Shown in pieces: positions 35,547 through 43,903 of a stretch of 64,000 nucleotides of DNA (its first letter is position 1; every line of letters begins with the position of its first letter). The stretch is taken from contig NZ_FNDB01000016.1 in the NCBI RefSeq assembly GCF_900099915.1, positions 1 through 64,000 of the forward strand, written 5' to 3'. The translations under genes and the position numbers were made by a program. The notes below the pieces were generated by a model. It did no database searches. It saw only the letters and a program-made list of their open reading frames with translations, and was not told where the DNA came from. The stretch is from Flavobacterium omnivorum. GTDB taxonomy: Bacteria; Bacteroidota; Bacteroidia; Flavobacteriales; Flavobacteriaceae.

Positions 35547-36710
35547 ATGAAAAAAATAATTCTATTACTTTCGGCAACTTTTGTTTTAATTTCTTGTAGC
35601 AAAGTTGGCAAAGACGAGTACATCATTTCAGGAACTGCAACAGGAATTGAAAATGGTAAAACAATTATCTTAGAAACACAAGATGCAACAGGAATGATGT
35701 TACCAAAAGATACTGTAAAAGTTGAAAATGGGAAATTTGAAATGAAAGGAACAATAACTGAACCTTCATTTTACACTATCCAACTAGAAGGAGCACAAGC
35801 TAAAATACCTTTTATCTTAGAAAATGGCGAAGTAACTATTGCTATTAATAAAGATAGTATTCAAAAATCGAAAGTATCAGGAACTTACAATAATGATGAG
35901 TATGTTACTTTCAATGAGGAAATCACTAAAGTTCAAAAGAAACTAATGGATTTTCAAAATAAAAACATGGAAGCTATGAATGCTGCACAACAAACTAAAG
36001 ATACTGTTGTTATCAATGGTTTGATGAAAGAATTTGCAAAGATTCAAGAAGAAGTTGGCGTAGCTTCAAAAGCAAAATATGTTACTTATGCTGAAACGCA
36101 TCCAAAATCATTTATTTCAGCTTTGATTATTCAAGGAATGTTAAATGACCCAACGGCTGATGTTGCAAAATCTGAAAAATTATACAACGGATTAGAGGAG
36201 TCATTGAAAAAGACAAAACCAGGCTTAGCCATCAAAACTAAACTAGCTGAAATGAAAGCACCTGCGGCTGTTGGAGCAACTGCCCCGACAACGGACGGTA
36301 AATGAAGAGCCGATTTTTCCGCTCCTAATCCGGAAGGAAAAATAATATCTTTAAAAGAAAGCTTAGGTAAGGTAACAATAATTGATTTCTGGGCATCTTG
36401 GTGTGGTCCATGCCGTCAAGAAAACCCAAATGTTGTAGCACTTTATAAAGAATTACACAGCAAAGGGCTAAACATTATTGGTGTTTCTTTAGATAAAGAT
36501 GCCAAAGCTTGGAAAGAAGCCATTGCAAAAGATAAATTAACTTGGAACCAAGTTTCAAATTTAAAATTTTGGGATGAACCCATCGCAGCACAATACAAAG
36601 TGGAATCTATTCCTGCTACTTTTATTTTAGATGCTTCAGGACATGTAGTCGCAAAAGATTTGAGAGGTGATGCGCTTCGAGCTAAAATAGTAGAACTTTT
36701 AGCAAAATAA
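35547..36710 (+). pseudogene. TlpA-like thioredoxin lipoprotein gene interrupted by an in-frame TGA
   Basis: The first 252 codons encode a lipoprotein (signal with lipobox LISCS near residue 17) and a DUF4369-type N-terminal domain. Codon 253 is TGA (36303-36305). The same frame then continues for 134 codons with no further stop until 36710, and encodes a full thioredoxin domain: DFWASWCGPCRQENPN (redox CxxC), GVSLDKD, and SIPATFILDASG. No Met occurs after the TGA, so restart is unlikely. The break falls exactly between the two domains. It may be a true nonsense mutation (for example CGA to TGA), read-through, or a sequence error. Confidence 0.85.
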
Positions 36711-36731
36711 ACAACTTCTTTGATAGAAAAT

Positions 36732-36760
36732 AAAAAAATCTCCCTAGTGGAGATTTTTTT
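36732..36760 (+). terminator. Terminator after the TlpA-like gene
   Basis: Twelve-bp stem (AAAAAAATCTCC at 36732-36743, complement at 36749-36760) with a 5-nt loop and T run, 22 bp after the stop codon. Confidence 0.85.
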
Positions 36761-36816
36761 ATTTTATTCAATACCAATACATTAAAAATAATACTGAAAT
36801 TAAGTGCAAATTTAGT

Positions 36817-36846
36817 TTGGAAACTTCAAAACTGTTTCTATATTTG
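36817..36846 (+). promoter_or_regulatory. Promoter of tRNA-Tyr
   Basis: TTG (36817-36819; TTTG from 36816) and TATATTTG (36839-36846) are separated by 19 nt, an ideal match. The short leader before the tRNA contains an 8-bp hairpin (CAATAAGC at 36860-36867, complement at 36871-36878). Confidence 0.8.
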
Positions 36847-36884
36847 CACCCGGTTAGCACAATAAGCAATGCTTATTGAGTCTT

Positions 36885-36965
36885 GGGGAGATACTCAAGC
36901 GGCCAACGAGGGCAGACTGTAAATCTGCTGTGTAAACTTCGCAGGTTCGAATCCTGCTCTCCCCA
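36885..36965 (+). tRNA. tRNA-Tyr (anticodon GTA)
   Basis: The acceptor stem GGGGAGA pairs with TCTCCCC. The anticodon stem-loop is GCAGA-CTGTAAA-TCTGC with anticodon GTA. The T arm is GCAGG-TTCGAAT-CCTGC, and a long class II variable arm is present, as expected for bacterial tRNA-Tyr. The discriminator base is A and CCA is not encoded. Length is 81 nt to the discriminator. It has its own promoter and terminator and stands alone. Confidence 0.97.
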
Positions 36966-36967
36966 CT

Positions 36968-36995
36968 AAAACGCTGCAAGTAATTGCAGCGTTTT
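36968..36995 (+). terminator. Terminator after tRNA-Tyr
   Basis: Twelve-bp stem (AAAACGCTGCAA at 36968-36979, complement at 36984-36995) with a 4-nt loop and T run, directly after the tRNA. Confidence 0.9.
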
Positions 36996-37212
36996 TTTTA
37001 TAGCACTACTTAATCAAAATTGGCCCCTGACTTTTATTGTCTAACTTACTTGTCTGCATGCCTTTTAAAAATAAATATTCAGTTATTACTAAGCCATTAT
37101 GCACTTTCAGATTTGGAAATTACTTTTTACTATATTGGCAAAAAAAAATTCAGTTTAAGTAGTTCTATACCTTTTCACTCGTATTAAAGAATTTAAAGGA
37201 TACTGCATAAAA

Positions 37213-37244
37213 AAATCCCTATCATTTAAAAATGATAGGGATTT
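37213..37244 (-). terminator. Terminator after the alcohol dehydrogenase pseudogene
   Basis: Fifteen-bp perfect stem (AAATCCCTATCATTT at 37213-37227, complement at 37230-37244) with a 2-nt loop and an A run on the left, giving a U tract on the minus strand, 20 bp after the dehydrogenase stop. The sequence between it and the tRNA terminator (about 37000-37200) holds nothing recognisable. Confidence 0.85.
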
Positions 37245-37264
37245 AGTTAGATAAGTACTGTCTA

Positions 37265-38308
37265 TTATAAAGTCGCCATATCAATTACAAAGCGATACCG
37301 CAAATCCCCTTTTATCATGCGATCGTAAGCATCATTAATATTTTTGATATCAATCATTTCAATTTCTGAAACAATTCCATTCTCACCGCAGTAATCAAGC
37401 ATTTCCTGAGTTTCAGGCTAACCGCCAATCAAAGATCCAGCTAGACTTTTTCTACCACCAATTAAGCTAAAAGCATGAATTTCATAAGGTGTTGGTGATA
37501 CGCCCACACATATATGCACACCATTTACTCTTAATAACGACAAATATAGATTCAAATCATGTGGTGCAGAAACGGTATCAAGAATAAAATCAAAATATCC
37601 AATGGCACTTTTTAGTTGTTCTGCATCCTTGGTCGCAATAAACTTGTGAGCACCAAGTTTTTTTGCATCTGCTTCTTTTTCGGGGGACGTAATCAAAACG
37701 GTAACTTCAGCACCGAAGGCCACACCAAATTTACCAGCCATGTGTCCTAGCCCACCTAGTCCTAAAAAAGCTAATTTATGATCCTTTCCTACTTTCCAAT
37801 GCTTTAGTGGAGAATAGGTTGTTATTCCAGCACAAAGCAACGGTGCTACAGCGGCTAAATCTAATTTTTCAGAAACGCGTAACACAAAATCCTCATGTAC
37901 CACAATCGTGTTTGAATAGCCACCATAAGTAGGTGTTTTTCCATCTTGTCCTAAAGCATTATAGGTTGCTGTTCTTCCATTTAAACAAAACTGCTCTAAT
38001 CCTTCCTGATAGTTTTCACATGCTCTACAAGAATCTACCAAGCAACCTGTTCCGGACCAATCTCCAATTTTAAACTTTTTGACATGGCTGCCTACTTTTA
38101 TCACTTTCCCTACAATTTCATGTCCACTAACCATCGGGTAAATAGCCCCTCCCCAATCGTCTTTTATTTGGTGAAGATCACTATGGCAAATACCGCAAAA
38201 TTGAATGTCAAATTGAACATCATGCGGTCCTACTTCACGTCTTTCAAAGTTTCAAGGAGCTAAATCTGTTTTAGAATCTTTTACTGCGTATCCTTTCGTT
38301 GGTATCAT
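37265..38308 (-). pseudogene. Zinc-dependent NAD(P) alcohol dehydrogenase (YahK/cinnamyl type) with two in-frame stops
   Basis: A continuous frame of 348 codons from ATG 38308 to TAA 37265 encodes a medium-chain zinc alcohol dehydrogenase, the normal family length. Codon 19 is TGA (38252-38254) in the context LAP-stop-NFERR, where relatives usually have Trp (TGG to TGA). Codon 297 is TAG (37418-37420) in LIGG-stop-PETQEML. All other family features are intact: FCGICHSD and GHEIVGKV (catalytic zinc), CLVDSCRACENYQEGLEQFC (structural zinc) and GLGGLGHMAGKFG (NADP fold). Two separate nonsense codons indicate a recent pseudogene, unless they are sequence errors. Confidence 0.88.
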
Positions 38309-38435
38309 ATTTAATACTTTTTATAAAATTATGAAATATATTGTAGCTCTCGATTTAAAGATTTTATATAATTCCAATTTCTATCCGTTTTGTTGAATTT
38401 GAGATCAAGTGCTGCAGATACAACATACTATAGTA

Positions 38436-39326
38436 CTAGCTGTGTTTATTGCCGTTCCTTAAAATTCCACCGCTAGCCTCTTTAATATATTGAATAAACA
38501 TAAATGCATGGGGATCTAGTTTACTAATTTCCTCCTTGATTCGCAAAAGCTCGAGTCGGGTAACTACAGTGACAATGATATCACAATCTTTTTTGATGTC
38601 GAAATTATCGGGTAAATAGCCTCTTTCGCCCTTGATAATAGTAATTCCTTTCCCTAACTTTTGTACGATTAACGATTTTATTAATTCACTTTTAGAAGAG
38701 ATGATGTGTAATGAAGTGTACTGCTCTAATCCGTGAGAAATATAATCTAGAGACTTTACAGCTGAAAAATAAGTTACGATAGAATACAGTGCCGTAGAAA
38801 TACCAAAAGAATAGGCAGCTGCGAGAAACAATAACGTATTCATGGCGAAAATAACCTCTGATACATTAAGACCAATTTTTTTAGTTGTCAGTAATGCTAT
38901 TATTTCTACACCATCGGCTGTCGAACCACTACGGATACACAAACCCATGCCCACACCAATAAGACAACCACCAAATAAAGCAATCAATAGTGGGTCTGAC
39001 GTGACAGGAGCAACATTAAAAAAAGTCATACTTAAAGCAATCAATAAAAAAGTAAGCAAACTTTGAATAGCAAAAGTTTTACCCAGCATTTGCTTCCCGA
39101 TAAATAAAAAAGGAATATTAAATACTAATACTAAAATCCCAAAAGGCCATTTGATAATTTCATGAACTAAAATTGCAATACCAATTATACCGCCATCCAA
39201 AAATTTATTAGGTATCATAAATCCCTTTAATGCTAGGGTTATCAAGGCTACTCCTACTAAATTTAAAATAATATTTTTAAAATAAAAAATTTTTTTCCAG
39301 TTGATTGAATTGTGATCTGTAATCAT
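38436..39326 (-). CDS. YitT-family (DUF2179) membrane protein
   Basis: Integral membrane protein of 296 residues. Five or six hydrophobic helices (first IILNLVGVALITLALKGFMIP, with FLDGGIIGIAILVHEI following) precede a C-terminal soluble DUF2179 domain containing KGITIIKGERGYLPDNFD and CDIIVTVVTRLELLRIKEEI. This is the YitT layout. The substrate is unknown. It is divergent from the cyclase operon. Confidence 0.92.
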   Translation of the reverse strand: MITDHNSINWKKIFYFKNIILNLVGVALITLALKGFMIPNKFLDGGIIGIAILVHEIIKWPFGILVLVFNIPFLFIGKQMLGKTFAIQSLLTFLLIALSMTFFNVAPVTSDPLLIALFGGCLIGVGMGLCIRSGSTADGVEIIALLTTKKIGLNVSEVIFAMNTLLFLAAAYSFGISTALYSIVTYFSAVKSLDYISHGLEQYTSLHIISSKSELIKSLIVQKLGKGITIIKGERGYLPDNFDIKKDCDIIVTVVTRLELLRIKEEISKLDPHAFMFIQYIKEASGGILRNGNKHS

Positions 39327-39696
39327 AAGGATTTATTTTAATTATAATCCACTCGCTTTACTAAAGTTACAAAATAAGCTTAATTAATTGGTTAATAAAG
39401 AGTTGTAATTTATATTTATTTAATTATTTGTGTTTTTTAGCTTTTCTAAATAAATAGTATTGCTTTTGATTCCATTTAATCCTACTCCTTTCTGTGAGAA
39501 TTCGATTCATATTTTTTACATTCTCTCCATTCCACTGCAAATCATAACAAAATAAATTGATTAAGATCTGCAAAAAATAAACTAAATTTGATATAATAAA
39601 TAGACCAAAATACTAAAAATCAACATCTTAACTGCTCTGCCTCATTCTAAATTGGTCTAATTAAATTAATATTATTAACTAATAAATATATTAATT
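39327..39696. other. Intergenic 0.37 kb between YitT and the cyclase operon
   Basis: No further gene is seen. It holds the promoter candidate at 39557-39590 and otherwise A+T-rich sequence. Confidence 0.5.
39557..39590 (+). promoter_or_regulatory. Promoter candidate of the cyclase operon
   Basis: TTG (39557-39559) and TAAATTTG (39583-39590), spaced 23 nt, the long end of the accepted range. This would give a leader of about 100 nt. Confidence 0.45.
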
Positions 39697-40140
39697 ATGG
39701 GCAAAAAAGTAGTAATTGCATTGACTGTTCAAGCGAATAGTCTTTACACGATGAATAACCCTTCTCCCGCTGATATAAATGCTAAATGTTCGCTATCAGA
39801 TGATAACTCCGGTAGTTCTGCAAATGGGACTTTAGAGGACTTTAAGTCTAATGTATATATCAACCAAGAGGTGAGATGGATAGGTTTGACAAGCGATACT
39901 GGTTTTTCAGTATCGATTGACACTATCGTTTATGAACCAAATTTTAGTGATGTCAATTTTTTTGATTCATCAACAATTAAAGGGACTGGCGGGAGGTCAG
40001 GCAATTTAACAGCTAAGGTTAAAGATGATTCCAATTTGCTAAACAAAATAGATAAATACAGTATTCATTTTAGTATTTATGACAATGGAAATACCTTTAA
40101 ATCTTTCCAAATCGATCCAAAATTAGCGGCAAACCCATGA
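39697..40140 (+). CDS. Hypothetical beta-rich protein coupled to an adenylate cyclase
   Basis: Protein of 147 residues with no signal peptide or membrane helix, beginning MGKKVVIALTVQANSLYTMN. It is rich in Ser, Asp and Asn, with alternating hydrophobic residues as in a beta sandwich (VSIDTIVYEPNFSDVNF), and ends SFQIDPKLAANP. The family is not one I can name. Its stop overlaps the start of the following TPR adenylate cyclase by 4 bp, so the two are translationally coupled and probably work together. Confidence 0.75.
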   Translation: MGKKVVIALTVQANSLYTMNNPSPADINAKCSLSDDNSGSSANGTLEDFKSNVYINQEVRWIGLTSDTGFSVSIDTIVYEPNFSDVNFFDSSTIKGTGGRSGNLTAKVKDDSNLLNKIDKYSIHFSIYDNGNTFKSFQIDPKLAANP

Positions 40141-42047
40141 TACTTGCAAAAGATCTCTCAATTTTTGTCAGAATCTTATTTCTGGTTGTTTTTTCACTTT
40201 TTCTGAACTTAATTATGCGGGCTCAGAATCAAAAAGTGGCTGATAGCCTTTTGAAAATTTATCAAACAAGTGAACTTGTAAATACGGAAAAATTAGAATT
40301 ACTTCGGAATTTATCATTTAATGAAGTGAATAATTTAGAGTTATCAATACAGTACGCAGATGAATTAATTACATTATCAAAATTAGAGAAAAACAACTTA
40401 TATCTGTATCGAGGATATTATCAAAAAGGTAATAAAAATAGACTAATAGGAAATTTAAACGAAGCTTTAAAGGATTTTTTCAATGGGGGAAATGCAGCGA
40501 TTAAAGCGAAGTCGATCAATGGAGAAGGAATATCATACATGGCAATAGCAGATGTGTACTCCGTAATGGGAAACTCCAATAATGCCGAAATTTATTATAA
40601 TAAGTCCATACAATTGCTACGAAAGTCCAATGATTCCATATCTCTAGCTAGTGCATTATTGAACGCTGGAGATGAATATTCGAAGAACAATAAATTTGGT
40701 TTAGCTTTAACCTATTTTGAAGAGGCAGGTGTTATTTTTAAGAAGATTAATTATTCAAGTGGCACGGCATACACTTTGGGAAATATTGGAATGGTATATG
40801 CCAAAATAGGCAAAAGTGAGCTTGCTAAGTCTTATATTACACAAGCCATGAATATGCTAGAAGAGTTAAAAGACTATTATGCCATTTCAGACTATTTGTT
40901 ATACCTGTCTGACATCTACCTCATGCAGAATAATTGGCCTGCAGCGCTTCGTAGTGCGAAGCGTAGTCTGGAACTGGCAGAACAATATGGATTAAAGGAA
41001 CAAATTAGCAATTCGAATCTAAAAATTTCTGAACTCTATCAAAAAGCCGAAAACCCAAAAGAATCCCTTAAATTCTATAAAAATCATATTGCTTATCGGG
41101 ATAGTATCACTAATTTAAAATCCGTTCAGCAAATGGCGGACATAAGGACCAATTATGAGGTTTCCCAAAAGCAAATTGAAGTGGACTTACTCGAAAAAGA
41201 TTCCCAAATTCAGAAATTAAAAGACAAAAAACAACAAAACATCATTTATGCTTCGGCAATCTCTTTAATGCTAATCTTAATTATTACCATAGGTTTTTAT
41301 AGACGATATAAATTTATCAAAAAAACGAATGGTATTATTGAAGAGGAAAAAAATCGTTCTAACCAATTACTTTTGAATATTCTCCCGGAAGAAACTGCGC
41401 TTGAACTAAAACGAAGCGGAAAAGTTCAAGCTAAAAAGTTTGACTCTGTTACCGTTTTATTTGCTGATTTTGAAGGTTTTACAAAGTACTCTGAAAATTT
41501 AGCTCCTGAGAAATTAGTAGAAAGCATTGATTTTTATTTTTCAAAATTTGACACAATAATGGAAAAATACAATCTAGAAAAGATTAAAACCGTTGGTGAT
41601 GCCTATATGTGCGCCGGAGGACTGCCCTTCCCTACTAAAGATCATGCTTATAAAATAGTACTTGCAGCACTGGAAATTGTCCAATTTGTAGAAGATTCAA
41701 AAAATGTGAATTCAGAGAACCAAACTCGTTTTGAAATTCGCATCGGAATCAATACAGGTCCAATAGTAGCGGGAGTGGTCGGAATAAAAAAATTCTCCTA
41801 TGACATTTGGGGTGACACTGTGAATATCGCCTCCCGAATGGAATCTAACTCAGAAGCAGGAAAAATAAACATATCCGCTTTTACATATAATATTATTAAA
41901 AATGATTTTGATTGCAAATACAGAGGGGAATTTGAAGTGAAAAACAAAGGAATGATGAAAATGTACTTTGTAAATGACCCTTTGGATTCTCTTAAAAACT
42001 ATACCTTCACAAATGAACTTGTCCTTAATGATCCTAACGAATTTTAG
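40137..42047 (+). CDS. TPR-containing class III adenylate cyclase
   Basis: Membrane cyclase of 636 residues. A signal peptide/anchor (about 8-28) precedes tandem TPR-like repeats (about 70-330), then a membrane helix (369-387) and a cytosolic cyclase domain (about 430-615). Catalytic residues are visible: metal ligands Asp444 (LFADFEGFT) and Asp488 (TVGDAYM), Lys484 and Asp556 (SYDIWGD) which favour ATP over GTP, and Arg567 (NIASRMES). The TPR region is predicted to be periplasmic and probably senses a partner. It overlaps the preceding gene by 4 bp. No CRP-type receptor gene is in the window. Confidence 0.93.
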   Translation: MILAKDLSIFVRILFLVVFSLFLNLIMRAQNQKVADSLLKIYQTSELVNTEKLELLRNLSFNEVNNLELSIQYADELITLSKLEKNNLYLYRGYYQKGNKNRLIGNLNEALKDFFNGGNAAIKAKSINGEGISYMAIADVYSVMGNSNNAEIYYNKSIQLLRKSNDSISLASALLNAGDEYSKNNKFGLALTYFEEAGVIFKKINYSSGTAYTLGNIGMVYAKIGKSELAKSYITQAMNMLEELKDYYAISDYLLYLSDIYLMQNNWPAALRSAKRSLELAEQYGLKEQISNSNLKISELYQKAENPKESLKFYKNHIAYRDSITNLKSVQQMADIRTNYEVSQKQIEVDLLEKDSQIQKLKDKKQQNIIYASAISLMLILIITIGFYRRYKFIKKTNGIIEEEKNRSNQLLLNILPEETALELKRSGKVQAKKFDSVTVLFADFEGFTKYSENLAPEKLVESIDFYFSKFDTIMEKYNLEKIKTVGDAYMCAGGLPFPTKDHAYKIVLAALEIVQFVEDSKNVNSENQTRFEIRIGINTGPIVAGVVGIKKFSYDIWGDTVNIASRMESNSEAGKINISAFTYNIIKNDFDCKYRGEFEVKNKGMMKMYFVNDPLDSLKNYTFTNELVLNDPNEF

Positions 42048-42077
42048 TTTATAATCATTAAAGTTTATAAAAATAGC

Positions 42078-42085
42078 TAGTTTTG
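42078..42085 (+). promoter_or_regulatory. -7 promoter box before the DUF6526 gene
   Basis: TAGTTTTG matches TAnnTTTG, 23 bp before the start codon at 42109. No TTG at the usual -33 distance was confirmed. Confidence 0.5.
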
Positions 42086-42108
42086 AGTACCTTTAAAAAA
42101 AAAATAAA

Positions 42109-42543
42109 ATGGAAACTCAATCCTATAAAAATCATATTAAGTATTATCCACCACATCATTTTATCTATTATCCAATAATTATGACTTTATTGGCTTCCAG
42201 CATCTACTTTACCTTTACGACTCAGGATCAACTCCTCTGGGCTTTTATCAGCATTATTTTTGTAGTACTTTTTTGCCTTGCCTTTATGCTACGGCAACAT
42301 TACGCACTGACGCTACAAAATCGAATTGTACGTTTGGAAATGAGGTACCGTTATTTTTCTATAACCGGCAAAAGATTAGAGGATTTTGAACATCAACTAA
42401 ATGATGATCATTTATTTGCTTTACGTTTTGCTCCTGACAAGGAGCTTATAGCACTTATCCAAAGAGCAGTCAATGAAAACCTTTCCGGAAAAGAAATCAA
42501 AAAAGCGATTCAACATTGGAAGGGAGACTACGTGAGAGTTTAA
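42109..42543 (+). CDS. DUF6526 membrane protein
   Basis: Small membrane protein of 144 residues with the family opening NHIKYYPPHHFIYYP, two adjacent hydrophobic helices (about 23-60), then a soluble part containing LQNRIVRLEMRYRYF and FALRFAPDKELIALIQRAV, and the C-terminal KAIQHWKGDYVRV. This pattern is typical of the DUF6526 group common in Bacteroidetes. The function is unknown. It has its own -7 box and follows the cyclase gene. Confidence 0.85.
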   Translation: METQSYKNHIKYYPPHHFIYYPIIMTLLASSIYFTFTTQDQLLWAFISIIFVVLFCLAFMLRQHYALTLQNRIVRLEMRYRYFSITGKRLEDFEHQLNDDHLFALRFAPDKELIALIQRAVNENLSGKEIKKAIQHWKGDYVRV

Positions 42544-42644
42544 TATCCTAAAATAATACTGCAGATTTATCCAGATTGACGATTTAGAATTTTGTTACTT
42601 TGTTGCAAATTCTCTCCGTAAAAACTCGAATTTAAAACTCCTAA

Positions 42645-43214
42645 ATGCCAGCATATTTTCTAGATATTGAATACAGTAAGATTACTTATAGCGAAGAAGA
42701 AGTCAATTTTAAGGAATTTGAGTGCTGTACCTTTACCAATTGTAATTTTTCCAACTGTGTTTTCGTAGCAGTAACTTTTATTGATTGCACCTTTACTGAC
42801 TGTGTTTTTAGCGATGCAAAAATTAATTACGTAGCTTTTAGAACCGTCACTTTCAATCGTTGTACAATCAAAGACGTTAATTTTTCGATGTGCGATAAAT
42901 TAATTTTTGAAATCGCCTTTAACAATTGTACTTTGGATTTCTCCAAGTTTTATACGCTAAAACTAAAAGGAACCTCCTTTATCAATTGTAGTCTAATAGC
43001 GGTGGATTTTATGGGAGCAGATTTAACTGAAGTTCTTTTTGAAAATTGCGATTTATACCGTTCCGAATTTGCAAAAGCAATTGCCAACAAAGCTGATTTT
43101 AAAACTAGCTATAATTATACAATTAATCCCAAAACAACAAAGTTAAAGAAAGCCATTTTTTCTATAGAAGGGCTGAAAGGATTGTTATACAAACATGATA
43201 TTATAGTTAAATAA
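42645..43214 (+). CDS. Pentapeptide-repeat protein
   Basis: Protein of 189 residues built of repeating five-residue units with Phe, Leu or Cys in the centre (for example CTFTNCNFSNCVF and CTFTDCVFSDAKI), which form a right-handed quadrilateral helix. The end FSIEGLKGLLYKHDI is like the C-terminal tail of Qnr/McbG-type proteins. This resemblance does not show a role in quinolone protection, and many such proteins have none. It is convergent with the ABC operon. Confidence 0.9.
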   Translation: MPAYFLDIEYSKITYSEEEVNFKEFECCTFTNCNFSNCVFVAVTFIDCTFTDCVFSDAKINYVAFRTVTFNRCTIKDVNFSMCDKLIFEIAFNNCTLDFSKFYTLKLKGTSFINCSLIAVDFMGADLTEVLFENCDLYRSEFAKAIANKADFKTSYNYTINPKTTKLKKAIFSIEGLKGLLYKHDIIVK

Positions 43215-43220
43215 ATCTGT

Positions 43221-43901
43221 TTAAGAAATTATTTTTCCATCTTCCATGGTAATAATTCTTGTGGTCCTATTAGCAAAATCAGTGTCATGGGTAACTACTA
43301 ATAAAGTCTGTTTTTCTTCCTGGGTAAGTCTATTAAAAATATCAAAAACCAAGTCACTATTTTTCTTGTCTAAATTCCCAGTGGGCTCATCCCCCATTAT
43401 TATCAAAGGATCATTAATCAATGCGCGAGCAATTGCCACACGTTGCTTTTGACCACCGCTTAACTGAATGGGCATTTTCAGTGCTTGATCTTCCATATCG
43501 AGCGTTTTTAAATGCTTCATTGCACGATTTTCTAGTTCTTGATCTGAATATTTACCTAATTTCATCCCTGGAAGCATGACATTTTTTAGAACATTATATT
43601 CTGCCAATAAATAATGAAACTGAAATACAAAACCTATTTTTTCATTTCGGATCAAGGCTAATGCTCTATCTGTCTTTCCTGTTACAAGTTCGTTATGAAT
43701 GTAAATTTGACCTTCGTATGCTGTATCCATTGTGGAGAGCAAGTACAATAAAGTCGATTTTCCACAGCCAGACTTGCCTACTATCGACACAAATTCACCA
43801 TAATTGATGCGCATTTCAATTTCTTTTAAGACCTGAAATTTTACGGGATCGTAAAAATATTTACTCAAGCCTTTTGTCTCTAAAATAACATTATTTTCCA
43901 T
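43221..43901 (-). CDS. ABC transporter ATPase (MacB/LolD type)
   Basis: Cytosolic ATPase of 226 residues. Walker A is GKSGCGKST (42-50), the signature is LSGGQKQRVAIARAL, and Walker B is IIMGDEPTGNLD, all of MacB/LolD type. It starts 2 bp after the permease stop. It should power the permease and the adaptor as an efflux or lipoprotein-type system. The substrate is unknown. Confidence 0.95.
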   Translation of the reverse strand: MENNVILETKGLSKYFYDPVKFQVLKEIEMRINYGEFVSIVGKSGCGKSTLLYLLSTMDTAYEGQIYIHNELVTGKTDRALALIRNEKIGFVFQFHYLLAEYNVLKNVMLPGMKLGKYSDQELENRAMKHLKTLDMEDQALKMPIQLSGGQKQRVAIARALINDPLIIMGDEPTGNLDKKNSDLVFDIFNRLTQEEKQTLLVVTHDTDFANRTTRIITMEDGKIIS

Positions 43902-43903
43902 CT

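Noticed and set aside
36303..36305. TGA read as selenocysteine or as a recoded sense codon
   Set aside because: No selenocysteine hairpin was recognised after it, and TGA acts as a normal stop elsewhere in the window (for example at 40138-40140). The residue is not at a redox site.
36885..36965. tRNA-Tyr as a nonsense suppressor for the nearby stops
   Set aside because: The anticodon is GTA, which reads UAU and UAC only. It would not read UAG or UGA.
36885..38308. Integrated island at the tRNA gene
   Set aside because: No integrase, no visible repeat of the tRNA 3' end, and the flanking genes look chromosomal.
42645..43214. Quinolone resistance (Qnr) gene
   Set aside because: Only general pentapeptide-repeat features are seen; no evidence links it to gyrase protection.
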